Source: Galeopsis tetrahit
Lineage: Eukaryota > Streptophyta > Magnoliopsida > Lamiales > Lamiaceae
DNA length: 64,000 nt
Direction: 5' to 3'
Assembly: GCA_963675135.1 (NCBI GenBank)
Contig: OY776120.1
Coordinates: 25,200,001 to 25,264,000 of the forward strand
Of the stretch, positions 31,501 to 42,556 are shown piece by piece. Each line of letters begins with the position of its first letter. Position 1 is the stretch's first letter. The translations under genes were made by a program, and so were the position numbers. Below the pieces are notes generated by a model. That model did no database searches. It was not told the origin of the DNA and saw only the letters and a program-made list of their open reading frames with translations.

Positions 31501-34500
31501 GAACTATACACCGAGATGAGCTCGTCTGGTGGTGAGTGAATGGCGGGAGCGAAGGCTTGACATCTCTTGCATGACTGCGCGTAATGGATTGCATCTTTCT
31601 TCAGTGTTAGCCAAAAATAGCCTTGTCTTATGATCTTTAGAGCGAGCGCTTTCCCCCCTGTATGATTTCCACAAGCTCCATCGTGGATTTCGTGCATGAC
31701 GATCTTCGCTTCGTCTTCTCCGAGGCATTTCAACAAAGGCATTGAAAAACCCCGTTTGTACAGCTGGTCGCCCACAATTGTGTACCTTGCGGACCTGAGT
31801 TGCAATCTGGTTGCTTTCACTTTGTCTGCCGGGAGCTCGCCGGTCTTGATGTACTTGGTGATCGGCGTCCTCCAGTCCTCGTCGCTGGTCGCTTCAACCT
31901 GCAAAACTTGACCTCTATTCACCGATGGGGAAGAAATCTTGGTGATGGTTGCTTCTGAAAATATTGCCTCCCCCTCTGAAGTGGCCAGCCGAGCTAACGT
32001 ATCTGCTTGCGTATTTTCCTCCCTAGGGATTTGCTCGATGTGGAATTGATCAAATTGCTCGAGTAATCCTTTCACTAGGTCTTGATACTTTATCATTTGA
32101 TCGTCGCGAGCCTCGTATTCGCCCGTGATTTGACATACAACCAGCTGAGAGTCAGAAAAAAATTTCAGTTTTCTAGCGCCCACGGTCATAGCCATCTTGA
32201 TTCCTGCAACCAGAGCCTCGTACTCTGCTTCATTGTTGGTCGCCCGATACTCGAACTCGATCGCCGAAGCAAACGTCTGTCCGGTTGGGCTGATGAGGAC
32301 AACTCCTGCCCCTGCTTTGGTGCTCGTTGACGAGCCATCGACGAACAATGTCCAAGGAAGTTCGACTCCCTCGTCCAATTTTACTGGGAAAGTGAGCTCT
32401 ACGATAAATTCTGCCAGCACTTGTCCCTTGATTGTCGTTCTGGGTGCGTAGGTGAGACCAAATTGTCCGATCTCTACTGACCATTTTAGAAGTCTTCCCG
32501 CGGTATCCGGACGATGCAGTGCTCGTCGGAGAGGAAAGGTGGTGAGGACGACCACCTCGTGGTCGAACAGGTATTGCCTTAATTTTCTAACACTCATGAC
32601 TAGTGCGTACGCCAATTTTTCCATTGGAGTGTATCTCAACTCCGCATCTCGTAGTGTTTGACTTACGTAGTAGATAGGCAGATGTGTGCTCCCCTCAGCT
32701 CGGACGAGCACTGAACTGATCGCACAGTCTGTGGCCGCCAAGTACAGATATAAAATTTCGACGGGGACTGGCTTGGATAGGACCTTCGGATCCGATAGAT
32801 ACTCCTTCAATTTCTCGAAAGCTTTCTCGCACTCGTCGGTCCATTCGAACTTTCCTTTTTTCAGAGCGTCGAAAAAAGGTTTGCAACGATCGCCCGTTCG
32901 TGCAATGAATCTATTCAGCGATGCAAGGCATCCTGTCAACCTCTGAACTTCTTTCACGTTCCTCGGGCTTTGCATATTGATTACTGCTTGAATTTTACTC
33001 GGATTCGCCTCGATGCCCCGCTGGCTAACCAAGTGCCCCAGAAATTTTCCTGAGCTAACTCCAAAACTGCATTTCTTTGGATTCAACTTCATGTTGTACT
33101 CTCTTAGGATATCGAATGTCATGGCAAGGTGGTGTAGGTGATCTTCTTTTCGTAAGCTTTTGACAACGATGTCGTCGATATAGACCTCCACCATCTCGCC
33201 GATGTGTTTCTCAAACATCTTGTTTACCAGTCTTTGGTACGTTGCCCCCGCGTTTTTCAAACCGAAAGGCATTCTTTTCCAGCTATACATATCACGCGCC
33301 GTCATGAAGGCCGTATGTCGCTGGTCGTCGGGATGCATTGCAATCTTATGGTACCCTGCGAAGGCATCCATGAAGGTTAAAATCTCGTGCCCCGCTGTAT
33401 TATCTACTAGATGATCAATGTGGGGCATCGGAAAATGATCTTTCGGACAGGCGTCGTTTAAATCTGTGAAGTCTATGCATAATCTCCACGACCCGGTCGT
33501 TTTCTTGACGAGCACTGGATTTGCCAACCACTCAGGGTCAGTTCCAGTTTTCTCTATCAACTTGTTGTCGATCAATTTCTTAATTTCGACTGCCAAAGCC
33601 GCACTTTTATCAGGCCCAAATTTTCTTCGCTTTTGGGTGATGGGTCTTTTTGTTGGATCAATATTTAGTCTATGGCAGGCATGATTCGTGGGAATGCCCA
33701 CCATATCTTCGTGCGACCAGGCGAATGCACCGATGTTTTCCTTTAAAAATGCGATCACGTCCGATCGCAGATGTCCTGGTAAATTTGAACCTATGAATAC
33801 CTCGAGTTCGGGACGAGCTTCGTTTAAGTGGATGGTTTCAAGGTCCTCCGCTGAAGTCGCCCGTTCTTTAGGTTCCTTCCAACGAGGGTCCTCAATTCCG
33901 AATTTCGGCTCAAAGCCTAACCTAGGCTCCAAATCTGGAAAGTTTTCTGGAGACTGGTCGCCGGGGATCTGGTCGCCCGGATCTGTCTGCTCGTCGATTT
34001 CCATTGGGGTGTGGTCGTCCACTTCCATGGAGGCATGCTCGTTCGCCTCCACTTGGTGGTCGTCGGATTGATGACTGCACTCCCCAACTTCAATTTTTCT
34101 GTACTTGCTAGGAAGACCCTCCAAGTAGTTCATTTGTTCGGTCTGAGTTTGACACATAATATACTTTCCAACCATGGCGCTTTCTTTAGAATGACGTTTT
34201 GCAAAATGGACGAGACACTCCCTCGCCCGTGTCTGATCGCCCTTAACGGTTATAGCTCCCGCCGGGGTTGGAAATTTAATACAGTAATAATAAGTTGAAG
34301 CGGCCGCCTTGAACTCGTTGAAGAAAGGTCGGCCTAGGAACGCGTTGTAGGAAGATGGCATGTCGATGATCAAGAAGTCGAGCTGCCTAGCATGGTGCAT
34401 TTCAGGCTCTTTTGACGATGCCAACTCCAAGGACAATCTGATTTTCCCAATGGGAAGGTTGCGCGTGTCCCCGAACCCTACGATTATATCGTCGCAAGGC

Positions 34501-36635
34501 TCGATGTAATCTGCATATCCACCAAGAGCATCCAAAGTATGCTTGAAAAGGATGTTAGTGTATGACCCAGTGTCGACCATCATGCGATGGACGACGGTTC
34601 CCATTATCTTTCCCGTGATGACCAACGTATCATTGTTTGGCTGCACCACGCCGTTCAGGTCGTCATCCGTGAAACGGATATGATGAGAAGGAGGCTTCTC
34701 GGCAGTAGGAGCGACGCACACCTGGTGCACATTGTTGAGTGCTCGCTGTTCGCCCTGAGCCCGGCGAACAGACAGAGCGACTCCAGATTGAGTTCCCCCC
34801 AAAGGTCCCTCTATCACAAGGCAGTCTTGGCCCAGATTGTCGATGTCGCCAATAGCATTCTTTGGCATGGGAGGAGTCAGTTTGGGACGACTCAGTTGTT
34901 GGCGCAGGTCGTCGCTGTCGTCGCGACGTTTCTTTCCCCTGTTGTCGCCGTTTCCACCTCCGGACTTGATGAATTGGGTGAGCTTACCCTCGTTGTAAAG
35001 TTTGAAGAGATTTCTCACCAAGTCTCGGCACCCATTGGTGTGGTGGCCGACAGAGTTGTGGTAGTTGCAAAATTTACTACCATCAAGATTTGCATCGCTC
35101 GTATGCATGGGCTTTGCTTGGGGGAGCAGATTTTTCCCCCTGATTGCGTCGTAGATGCCCCTAGGATCCACGGTGAGGGCCTCCCTGAACTGGATGATCT
35201 CAGGTGCCTCCTCGAACGGCCTGAAGTTTGCTGGGCGAGCACTGCCAGCTTGAGTGGTCGCCTTCTTGGGCTGGGAAGATTCCCCAGTGTTCGTGTTTTT
35301 CTTGGGCCACACTCTCTTGGACGCGTCAGGCTGCTCGTTAGCCTTGGCAGCGTCCATTATCTCCTCCATTTGAATGAAGTTCCCAGCCCTCGTGCGGAAG
35401 TCCGCATAAGAACTGGGGAAAGTAAGATGGATAGATTCCCACAGCTTGGTACCTATCCTGAGACCGGAAACCGCTGAGATTAGCTTCGTCTCATCGTTCA
35501 CGGCCTCCCCATCGATCACCAGCCTATCGAAGCGCTCGATGAAGTCTTTGCCTGATTCAGTCAGGGATTGGCGAACGTTCGCCAAACGTTGCTTTGAGGC
35601 TGGGCGAGCAGCAATAGACCCATAGTAGGTCAGAAAGTGTTGTCCCAGCTCAAGGAAAGAGGTGATAGATCCGGGACTCAAAGTTGTGTACCATCGATGA
35701 GCCCGATCTCCCAATGTTAGGGAGAAGTTTCTGCATTGTGTTGCGTCCGTTGCCCCGATTGAGGCCATATAGTTGGAGTACTTGGACAAGTGTACTCTGG
35801 GGTCGGACATCCCATCATATGCCGTCATGGAAGGCATTTGGATCTTTCTCTGAATGGGGGCGGTGAGGATTGCAACACTTAGTGGAGGTGCGGGCAGACT
35901 GATCGGCGGTGTGGTCCCTTGCTTCGAGGCGACCACCTCTGCTCGCAGAGCGTCCATCTCTTGTTTCATTAATTTTTGGGTTTCGAGGAATTGGGCGATT
36001 TGCCCCTCCTCGGCAGTTTGAGCTCGTGGGACGACGTTCTCGTCACGTCGACTCCCATGGGAAATGACCGGGCGATCATCATGATGTGATCGCCTGGGAG
36101 AGTGCCTGTCAGAATGGTGGCCGCGATAACTCTTGACCGGAGCTCGCGAACCCTTCCCTGGTCCCACTCGATCTAGAGCTGAGACTCTGTCGCCCTGATC
36201 TCTCCTATCAGCGCGATGGTGGTGGTCGGCCTTATGTGGTCGGCCATCCATGTTGAAAGGTACTCGGCGAGGAGCCCTTCCATCATTGTCGTTCATTCGG
36301 TTGAAAACCGAATTCCTTTGTGAGTCTCCCGTATGGCTATTGTGGGAGTGCTCGCCGACTTTGTTCTTGCCTTTATCTTGGGGGTGTGCGGAATGTGAGT
36401 GATAGGAACGGTCATCCTCGTTCCCCCTATTTTTGCGAGCCTCGACGAAAGCCCGATCTTTGGCCTTCTCGAGCTCTTCCTTTTCGTTCAGCCTCCTCTT
36501 CTCCAGGAGGAAGTCTGAAAAGTCTTTCAAGTGTTGGGGGTCATTCATAATATCCCCCATGTTTAGGTTTGCAAAAGGATTTGCCGGCGGCGGAGGGTGC
36601 TCGTTCCCTCCGGGCGGTGGAGTATGCTGAGACAT
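31437..36635 (-). CDS. Gypsy-1 gag-protease-RT-RNase H polyprotein, 1732 codons
   Basis: One open frame. Residues 1-260 are a His/Arg/Asp-rich N-terminus, followed by the retrotransposon gag domain (about 270-420, RWYTTLSPGSITSFLELGQ). The knuckle CNYHNSVGHHTNGC (523-536) has His at the second position, common in this branch. Next come aspartic protease MVDTGSYTN (688-691), RT 1040-1200 with VYIDD (catalytic YIDD at 1152-1155, the usual form being YVDD), and RNase H about 1300-1370. A second RNase H follows at about 1428-1552 with FVDGS, NNEAEYEAL, FSDSQL and ADTLARL acidic residues. Last is the integrase zinc region (H-x4-H, C-x2-C, CKRCQ). The start is at 36635, after a leader of about 340 bp. 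Confidence 0.92.
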   Translation of the reverse strand: MSQHTPPPGGNEHPPPPANPFANLNMGDIMNDPQHLKDFSDFLLEKRRLNEKEELEKAKDRAFVEARKNRGNEDDRSYHSHSAHPQDKGKNKVGEHSHNSHTGDSQRNSVFNRMNDNDGRAPRRVPFNMDGRPHKADHHHRADRRDQGDRVSALDRVGPGKGSRAPVKSYRGHHSDRHSPRRSHHDDRPVISHGSRRDENVVPRAQTAEEGQIAQFLETQKLMKQEMDALRAEVVASKQGTTPPISLPAPPLSVAILTAPIQRKIQMPSMTAYDGMSDPRVHLSKYSNYMASIGATDATQCRNFSLTLGDRAHRWYTTLSPGSITSFLELGQHFLTYYGSIAARPASKQRLANVRQSLTESGKDFIERFDRLVIDGEAVNDETKLISAVSGLRIGTKLWESIHLTFPSSYADFRTRAGNFIQMEEIMDAAKANEQPDASKRVWPKKNTNTGESSQPKKATTQAGSARPANFRPFEEAPEIIQFREALTVDPRGIYDAIRGKNLLPQAKPMHTSDANLDGSKFCNYHNSVGHHTNGCRDLVRNLFKLYNEGKLTQFIKSGGGNGDNRGKKRRDDSDDLRQQLSRPKLTPPMPKNAIGDIDNLGQDCLVIEGPLGGTQSGVALSVRRAQGEQRALNNVHQVCVAPTAEKPPSHHIRFTDDDLNGVVQPNNDTLVITGKIMGTVVHRMMVDTGSYTNILFKHTLDALGGYADYIEPCDDIIVGFGDTRNLPIGKIRLSLELASSKEPEMHHARQLDFLIIDMPSSYNAFLGRPFFNEFKAAASTYYYCIKFPTPAGAITVKGDQTRARECLVHFAKRHSKESAMVGKYIMCQTQTEQMNYLEGLPSKYRKIEVGECSHQSDDHQVEANEHASMEVDDHTPMEIDEQTDPGDQIPGDQSPENFPDLEPRLGFEPKFGIEDPRWKEPKERATSAEDLETIHLNEARPELEVFIGSNLPGHLRSDVIAFLKENIGAFAWSHEDMVGIPTNHACHRLNIDPTKRPITQKRRKFGPDKSAALAVEIKKLIDNKLIEKTGTDPEWLANPVLVKKTTGSWRLCIDFTDLNDACPKDHFPMPHIDHLVDNTAGHEILTFMDAFAGYHKIAMHPDDQRHTAFMTARDMYSWKRMPFGLKNAGATYQRLVNKMFEKHIGEMVEVYIDDIVVKSLRKEDHLHHLAMTFDILREYNMKLNPKKCSFGVSSGKFLGHLVSQRGIEANPSKIQAVINMQSPRNVKEVQRLTGCLASLNRFIARTGDRCKPFFDALKKGKFEWTDECEKAFEKLKEYLSDPKVLSKPVPVEILYLYLAATDCAISSVLVRAEGSTHLPIYYVSQTLRDAELRYTPMEKLAYALVMSVRKLRQYLFDHEVVVLTTFPLRRALHRPDTAGRLLKWSVEIGQFGLTYAPRTTIKGQVLAEFIVELTFPVKLDEGVELPWTLFVDGSSTSTKAGAGVVLISPTGQTFASAIEFEYRATNNEAEYEALVAGIKMAMTVGARKLKFFSDSQLVVCQITGEYEARDDQMIKYQDLVKGLLEQFDQFHIEQIPREENTQADTLARLATSEGEAIFSEATITKISSPSVNRGQVLQVEATSDEDWRTPITKYIKTGELPADKVKATRLQLRSARYTIVGDQLYKRGFSMPLLKCLGEDEAKIVMHEIHDGACGNHTGGKALALKIIRQGYFWLTLKKDAIHYAQSCKRCQAFAPAIHSPPDELISVYSSWPFAKWGIDIIGPFPPAAGG

Positions 36636-36975
36636 CGTTTAAAGAGTGTCTTTTTAGATTACAAAGTAAAGATCTAAAAAACGAAAGATTAAAGTTCTTA
36701 CGCAGAAGAACGTGCTATTACAACTACTAGTCTTAGCAAAGTAACAACAACAGAAGCTTGAAAACACAAATACAAGGAGATCAAACTCCAAAATATGCTA
36801 CGAAAACTAAAAATGTTCAAGAACACGAAGAAGACTAAAGATCGTAGATGATGCTCTAAACGGTAGATATACCGATTAAAGCTTGAAACAGGGAGTTTGC
36901 TAACCGATCGCTCGTTGATCGGACGAAACTTTGACGATTTAAACACGTAAAAGGTCCCCTCCTTCTAGCGCCAAA
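36636..36975 (-). other. Gypsy-1 leader with primer-binding site
   Basis: The untranslated leader between the 5' LTR and gag. PBS TGGCGCTAGAAGGAGGGG lies at 36973-36956 on the minus strand, three bases from the LTR. Confidence 0.75.
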
Positions 36976-37699
36976 TGTTGTATGCACTTAAATCGGGTTG
37001 ACTTGGATGTAGGCTGTTCTTAGTACAATACAAACATATAATTTATACGGGGGTTATTACGCGTTTATATGGATTAAAGAGATGATTTGTGATGAACTTG
37101 ATGAAGAACACACAAGAACACAAGATATAGCTTCTTGGAGAAGCTAAAGCTTTAGAAGCTTGGGAGAGTTTATTGCTTTAGGTTGAGGGTGATTGAGTGG
37201 AATTCTAACTTATGTTACAAATGAGCCCAAATGGGCATTATATACTGCTTTTTAAGGGCTGCCCGCCCTTTACACGTGGCGCCTTCAGATTGGACCTTCA
37301 TTCTGCCCGAAAAGGTGATTTGATGGCGCATTTAATGCTAAACCGCCTTAGGTGCTCGTCCTCGCCGAGATGCCGAGGAGCTGGGCCATGGTGGTCGCCG
37401 AAGGACCTTCGAGGAGTGTGGTCGCCACGCTCCATGCTCTCTCCCAAGACTTCAATACTAAACTTCTGTTAACTAAGAATAGGCACGTGCTCGCCACACA
37501 TTTGGGCGAGCAGCTAACTAAGAGAGTGCTCGCCAACATCTTTGGACGAGCACTTAAATATATTAAATACATTAAGTCTATTACATTTTCTTGGTCTTGT
37601 TGACTAGTCGTCGCATGACTTTGTTGACTTGTCCTCGCCACGTGAGATGGTGACTAGGATTGACTTGTCAAAGATTGACCTCTTTGACTAGGTATAACA
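36976..37699 (-). repeat. Gypsy-1 5' LTR
   Basis: 724 bp partner of 25932-26655. Its outer end abuts TGAAC (37700-37704), 36 bp past the apyrase stop codon. Confidence 0.93.
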
Positions 37700-37735
37700 T
37701 GAACATCTGAAGTACTGGAAGTAACATTATTATAA

Positions 37736-37856
37736 TTACATGGAGAGGAGTTCAATCGCACATCCGAGTGGCCATGCTGCCCCCGATCAATGAACCCTTG
37801 TACTCCAAACTATTCACCACTGTTACTTCTTCATACGGATCTATGCCTGTCAATTA
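37736..37856 (-). pseudogene. Apyrase last exon
   Basis: Acceptor TTGACAG precedes 37856. The exon encodes IDPYEEVTVVNSLEYKGSLIG and then AAWPLGCAIELLSM with stop TAA (37736-37738). The two halves are in different frames because a run of five G (C at about 37782-37786) has one base too many. In the first frame a TGA comes early. Confidence 0.85.
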
Positions 37857-37948
37857 ATGTAACATACGAGAGAGATTAGATTGAGACATGCATGAATCTT
37901 AATATTGGGATGTACAATATTTACGAATTTTACAATTTACATACATAC

Positions 37949-38140
37949 CAAAGCCATCTACGAGCAAAGTGTACTCGTATACAAGATCCATGCACAGAAA
38001 TGCCAAGTTTCTATTGTATATTGAAGGAAATACAAACTTTATATTGTATATGTTGGTACTGCATGCCAATTTAGCTGCATTTCGGTACATTATTGGACGA
38101 ATAGTCTCGCTTTATTTTCATTTTTCTTCACGATGCCACT
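37949..38140 (-). pseudogene. Apyrase penultimate exon
   Basis: Acceptor TTGCAG before 38140 and donor GTATGT after 37949. Begins SGIVKKNENKA in phase with the preceding exon. After about 38110 the frame slips by one base and continues IRPIMYRNAAKLAC ... NLAFLCMDLVYEYTLLVDGFG, the best-conserved apyrase segment. It joins the last exon as FG|IDPYEE. Confidence 0.85.
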
Positions 38141-38532
38141 CTGCAATTGTAATATACATTAATTAATTATATATACACTAGTACTAATTCATATAACGTA
38201 CACTTGTATATGAATATTGATGTTGATGTATACTAGACATGATGATAATATAATTAAAATATATAGATAGACTAACTCAGATATAATTAATATCAAGAAC
38301 CGTCTTGTAACTTAGACCCATATGCTTTTACTTTTTATATGACATGAGATTCTTAATATTAATTCAACTCTGATATAAAATTATGTTTGAAAGTTTACGT
38401 ACCTCTAGAGCCATTTCATGGAAGAATGACGCAACATACAAGTTTTTTAGGCCATCTCCCCCTCCGCCATTCCAAACCCCATCGAACGAGCAATTTTTGT
38501 GATAGCACGCTGCATCAATGTTGAGCGCCTTA

Positions 38533-39076
38533 GGCCATCTCCAAGGGAGAGGCAAATGGCAGTATTTTGTGGCAATTGATCTCCAACGCCTACGCAAATT
38601 GTGAGGCTAATTGCCATTGATGAATAGTGTGTGGCAAATTTGCCACAACACTATTCACGTGGCAAATATTTTTTATTTATTTTATTATTTTGATTTTGAT
38701 TTTAATTAATAATTATTAAGATTTTAAAATTAAAAGTATACAATTTAATTTTAAGACAACATTAATAATTTAAATTACAAAAATACAATACGAAATAAAA
38801 CATAAATACTACAAATTTAAATTACAATAGAAAATAAAACGAACATACTACAAATTAAAATTACAATACAAATAAAACATACATACTACAAATTTAAATT
38901 ACAAAATGCAATAGAATGGAATATAAAAAAGATAAAATTAAGAATATTCTAAGAGAATATTCCCGTTGAGTTAAAATTTGAGTTGAATGGTTGGAGATGA
39001 TTTTATTGTTTGACTCAAATTTGGTGGCAAATTGGGGGATTTAGTGGCAAATTTGCCACCAGCGTTGGAGATGGTC
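38533..39076. mobile_element. Harbinger/Tourist-type MITE, 544 bp, in the apyrase exon
   Basis: Begins GGCCATCTCCAAGGGAGAGG and ends CCAGCGTTGGAGATGGTC; the inverted repeat is about 14 bp. TTA lies on both sides (38530-38532, 39077-39079), the 3-bp duplication preferred by PIF/Harbinger. AT-rich, no ORF. It sits within codons for apyrase RK-ALN. Confidence 0.87.
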
Positions 39077-39127
39077 TTACGAGTTAATGCTCGACATCTT
39101 TTCAAATTTGTCCCAGTGAAAGGAGGG

Positions 39128-39404
39128 TCTAAAGATGCTGTTATTAATTTAGTAGATACACCTCCTGATAAAACCTAATATTGCTTATATTAGTATATAC
39201 ACTCCCTTGTTTAGGGTAGTTAGTTGGTTAAGTTAGTTATTAGTAGTTATTCACTCCCTTATTTCCTATATAGGGATATTAGGGCAGAATGTTGAAGGGA
39301 TGATTCATTCTTCTTCATCTTGTAAAACATTGTTCTTCTTTATGAGAATGAAGGATTCAATTCTTGTTTTTCAATTCATGATGATTCTTCCATGAATTTC
39401 TACA
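39128..39404 (+). repeat. Copia-3 5' LTR
   Basis: 277 bp, TCTAAAGATG...TTCTACA (the outer bases are not canonical TG/CA). Contains TATATAGGGATAT near 39272 and AT-rich candidate promoter sequence. Confidence 0.92.
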
Positions 39405-39502
39405 TGGTATCAGTTTTTTTTTAATCCATATACGCCAGATTCTTGATCCATTTTCCCCAAATCTCCTTAAGCTTCATCTTCTCTTCGCCGCTTCCCACAT
39501 CA

Positions 39503-42500
39503 ATGGCACCGACGGTCACCGATCCAAATTCTCTAGACCCTGCACTCAATCCGTTCTCTCCCCTTGCCCTTCACCAGAATGACAACCCCGCTGTAGCCAT
39601 CGCCTTGGAGCCACTCGACGGCACCAACTATGTATCCTGGAGCCATGCCGTCAAACGGGGTCTAAGTGTCAAGAACAAGGTGCGATTGATCGATGGGTCG
39701 TTGGAAATACCCACTGAGGAGGATGCTCCGGCCGTCTATGCTGCTTGGGTAAGATCAAATGATTTAGTTTTGATGTGGATTTTAAATTCCATTATACCTG
39801 AGATTAAGCGCACCTTAGATTACTTTTCAATTTCCAAGGATGTTTGGGATGAACTTAAGATTCGTTATGCTCAATCAGATGGTACTAGGGTGTATCATTT
39901 AGAAAAATCCCTTAGTACTATAAATCAGGGATCTCAATCCTTAGTTTCGTATTACAATCAATTCAAATCCTTATGGGATGAGTATCTTAGTTTTAGGCCT
40001 GTTCTTAGGTGTTCTTGTGGTGCCATGGATGGTTGTACCTGTGATTTGCCTAAACTCATGACCACCACCCAAGAAAATGATGCTGTTATGAAATTCTTGA
40101 TTGGCCTTCATGAATCCTATGGTTCTCTTAGAAGCCAGTTCCTGTTGCAATCCCCCTTTCCTGCCCTTTCTAAAATCTATGGTCTTTTACTTCAAGAAGA
40201 GTCTCAAAGGACCCTAAACACCACCCCTGTATCCATACTCCCTGATTCTATTGCAATGGCTTCTAGAAACACCAGATTTTACAAAGATAAGAGGAAGCCC
40301 ATCAAATGTAGCCACTGTGATGGCATAGGTCACACTATTGATAGATGTTTCCAGATCATAGGATTTCCACCTGGTTGGAGAGGTCCTAGAGGTCTCCCCA
40401 ACAAAGATATTCCCAAAACTGCCACCCTTTCCATCAAAGACAGCTCCATGGCTTCCAACCCTCTTTTTGATCAAGAAATGTATAACAAATTTGTGAGTTT
40501 CTCTAAGCTGCAGAACATTGGAGAAAACAAGAATACTTCCCACTCTGTGGCAGGAGCTTCTGCTTGCCAAATTGATGAAACCAAGAACACAACTGATTCA
40601 GGTACCTTTCCTTCCATTTCTACTTCTAATTGGATTTTGGATACTGGAGCCACTGATCATATGATCTGTGACTTCTCTTTGTTTAACACCCCACCTTCCA
40701 TAGCCAATGTTAAGATTTCTTTACCTAATGATGCTACATCTTTTGCCACTCATATGGGTAATATTGTCATCAATGATCACTTGACTTTGTACAATGTGCT
40801 TTATGTCCCTGATTTCACATTCAATCTTCTATCCATTAGTCACTTAACAAGGTATTCCAATTGTTCTGTATGCTTTCTTTCAACACATTGTGTTTTGCAG
40901 GACCTTACCTCCAAGATGGTGATTGGTACTGCTGACCAAGTTAGAGGCCTATATGTCTTGCAAACTGTACATCACACTAGCAACACTGATTTAGGATATA
41001 ATGCACTTTCTACTTCTTCTGTTGACACTGCTTTACCTTCTGATTTGTGGCATAAGAGACTTGGACACACATCTTTGAAATGCTTATTAAACATTCCTGA
41101 AATCAGTGTAAAAGTTGCTCCCTCACATGCTCCCTGTTGTATTTGCCCTTTAGCTAAACAAAAGAAGAGATTTTTCCCTATTAGTACCACTGTATCTACT
41201 CATGCTTTTCAGTTAATACATTGTGATGTTTGGGGCCCCTTTTCTACTATTTCTGCTTCTGGTCATAGATATTTTCTTACTATTGTTGATGATTTTAGTA
41301 GATGCACTTGGATATATCTATTGCCTGCCAAAAGTGATGTTAAGTTTTCTTTGCAAAATTTCTATAACATGGTCTTAACTCACTTTCATGCTAAAATCCA
41401 AACCTTAAGAAGTGATAATGGAACTGAATTCCTTCTCCCTGATTTTTACCATAACTTGGGAATTATACATCAAACTTCATGTGTGGAAACACCCCAGCAA
41501 AATGGCATTGTAGAAAGAAAACACCAGCACTTACTCCAAGTTGCTAGAGCTCTTATGTTTCAATCATCTTTACCTATTAAGTATTGGAGTGAGTGCATAA
41601 AAACTGCTGCCTACATTATAAATAGAATTCCATCTTACATTTTACACCAAAAATCTCCTTTTGAGTTACTGTACAACAAAAGACCTGACTATTCTATCTT
41701 TAAAACCTTTGGGTGCCTTTGCTTTGCCAACACTTTACTTTCCCACATGCACAAATTTGCACCAAGGGCCTCCAAATGCATTTTCCTTGGTTACCCTTTT
41801 GGAACAAAGGGGTACAAGCTTCTTAATATTGATACTGGCACTCTTTTCATTTCCAGAAATGTTAAATTTCTTGAGAATGTATTTCCCTTTGCTGACAAAC
41901 ACATCATTTCTCCTAAACCCATACCTGTTGCCACTGCACATGATGATTTTAGTGACATTGATGATCACATTTCCATTCCTGAGACTACAGATGCTCGAGC
42001 TGCACCCATTTCTGATCTTGATAATTCTAATCCCAACTCATCTATAGTTGAGTCTACTTCTAGACCTACTAGGGTCAAATCTCAACCTGCATACTTGCAG
42101 CTTTATGAGACTACTCTTCCCTCTTCTGTGGATCATGCCAAAGGCAATCTTTCTTACAATAATGTTTTGTATCCCATCCAAAATTACTTATCCAATTCTC
42201 AGTTATCCCCTCATTTCAAGCACTTTGTTGCTTCCATTTCTCATATACAAGAGCCTAAAACATATAAAATTGCTGCTCAAGATAAAAATTGGGTAGCAGC
42301 AATGAACAATGAATTAGATGCTCTAGTAAAGAATAATACATGGACTCTTGTCAATCTACCACAGAATAAGAATTGCATTGGATGTAGGTGGATTTACAAG
42401 GTTAAGTATAACTCTGATGGTTCTTTAGACAGATATAAAGCTAGATTAGTAGCCAAAGGCTTCACACAACAAGAAGGCATTGACTACTTTGATACCTTTT

Positions 42501-42556
42501 CCCCTGTTGCCAAGATTTACCACTGTAAGAATTTTGCTTGCTGTTGCTGTTTCTAA
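39503..42556 (+). pseudogene. Copia-3 gag-protease-integrase and start of RT
   Basis: I prefer the ATG at 39503 (MAPTVTDPNS) over 39443, which reads leader sequence. Gag: LDGTNYVSWSHAVKRGL and VWDELKIRYAQ, with the UBN2 region and zinc knuckle CSHCDGIGHTIDRC (near 40306). Protease: WILDTGATDHM (near 40635). Pre-integrase: LWHKRLGHTSLK. Integrase: IHCDVWGPF, RSDNGTEF and QQNGIVERKH supply the D,D,E triad. RT begins WVAAMNNELDALVKNNTW and breaks at about 42517, where one extra T turns the expected SPVAK-TTVR reading into a premature stop at 42554-42556. Confidence 0.93.

Larger units (their letters stand above)
25932..37699 (-). mobile_element. Gypsy-1: Tat-lineage Ty3/gypsy element with antisense gene, 11.8 kb
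   Basis: LTRs of 724 bp (25932-26655, 36976-37699) differ at only three sites, all transitions. A perfect 5-bp duplication TGAAC lies at 25927-25931 and 37700-37704. On the minus strand: PBS TGGCGCTAGAAGGAGGGG (36973-36956), gag-protease-RT-RNase H-second RNase H-integrase, a repeat array, an antisense gene, and a polypurine tract AGGGGGCAAA next to the 3' LTR (about 26656-26665). The second RNase H and the antisense gene point to the Tat branch. Polyprotein breaks are minimal (one slip at 31440-31445), so it is a recent insertion. Confidence 0.93.

Noticed and set aside
34587..35477. 296-codon plus-strand ORF opposite gag of Gypsy-1
   Set aside because: It is a shadow of the gag frame on the other strand, with no recognisable domain and no intron or promoter signals, unlike the real antisense gene at 27221.
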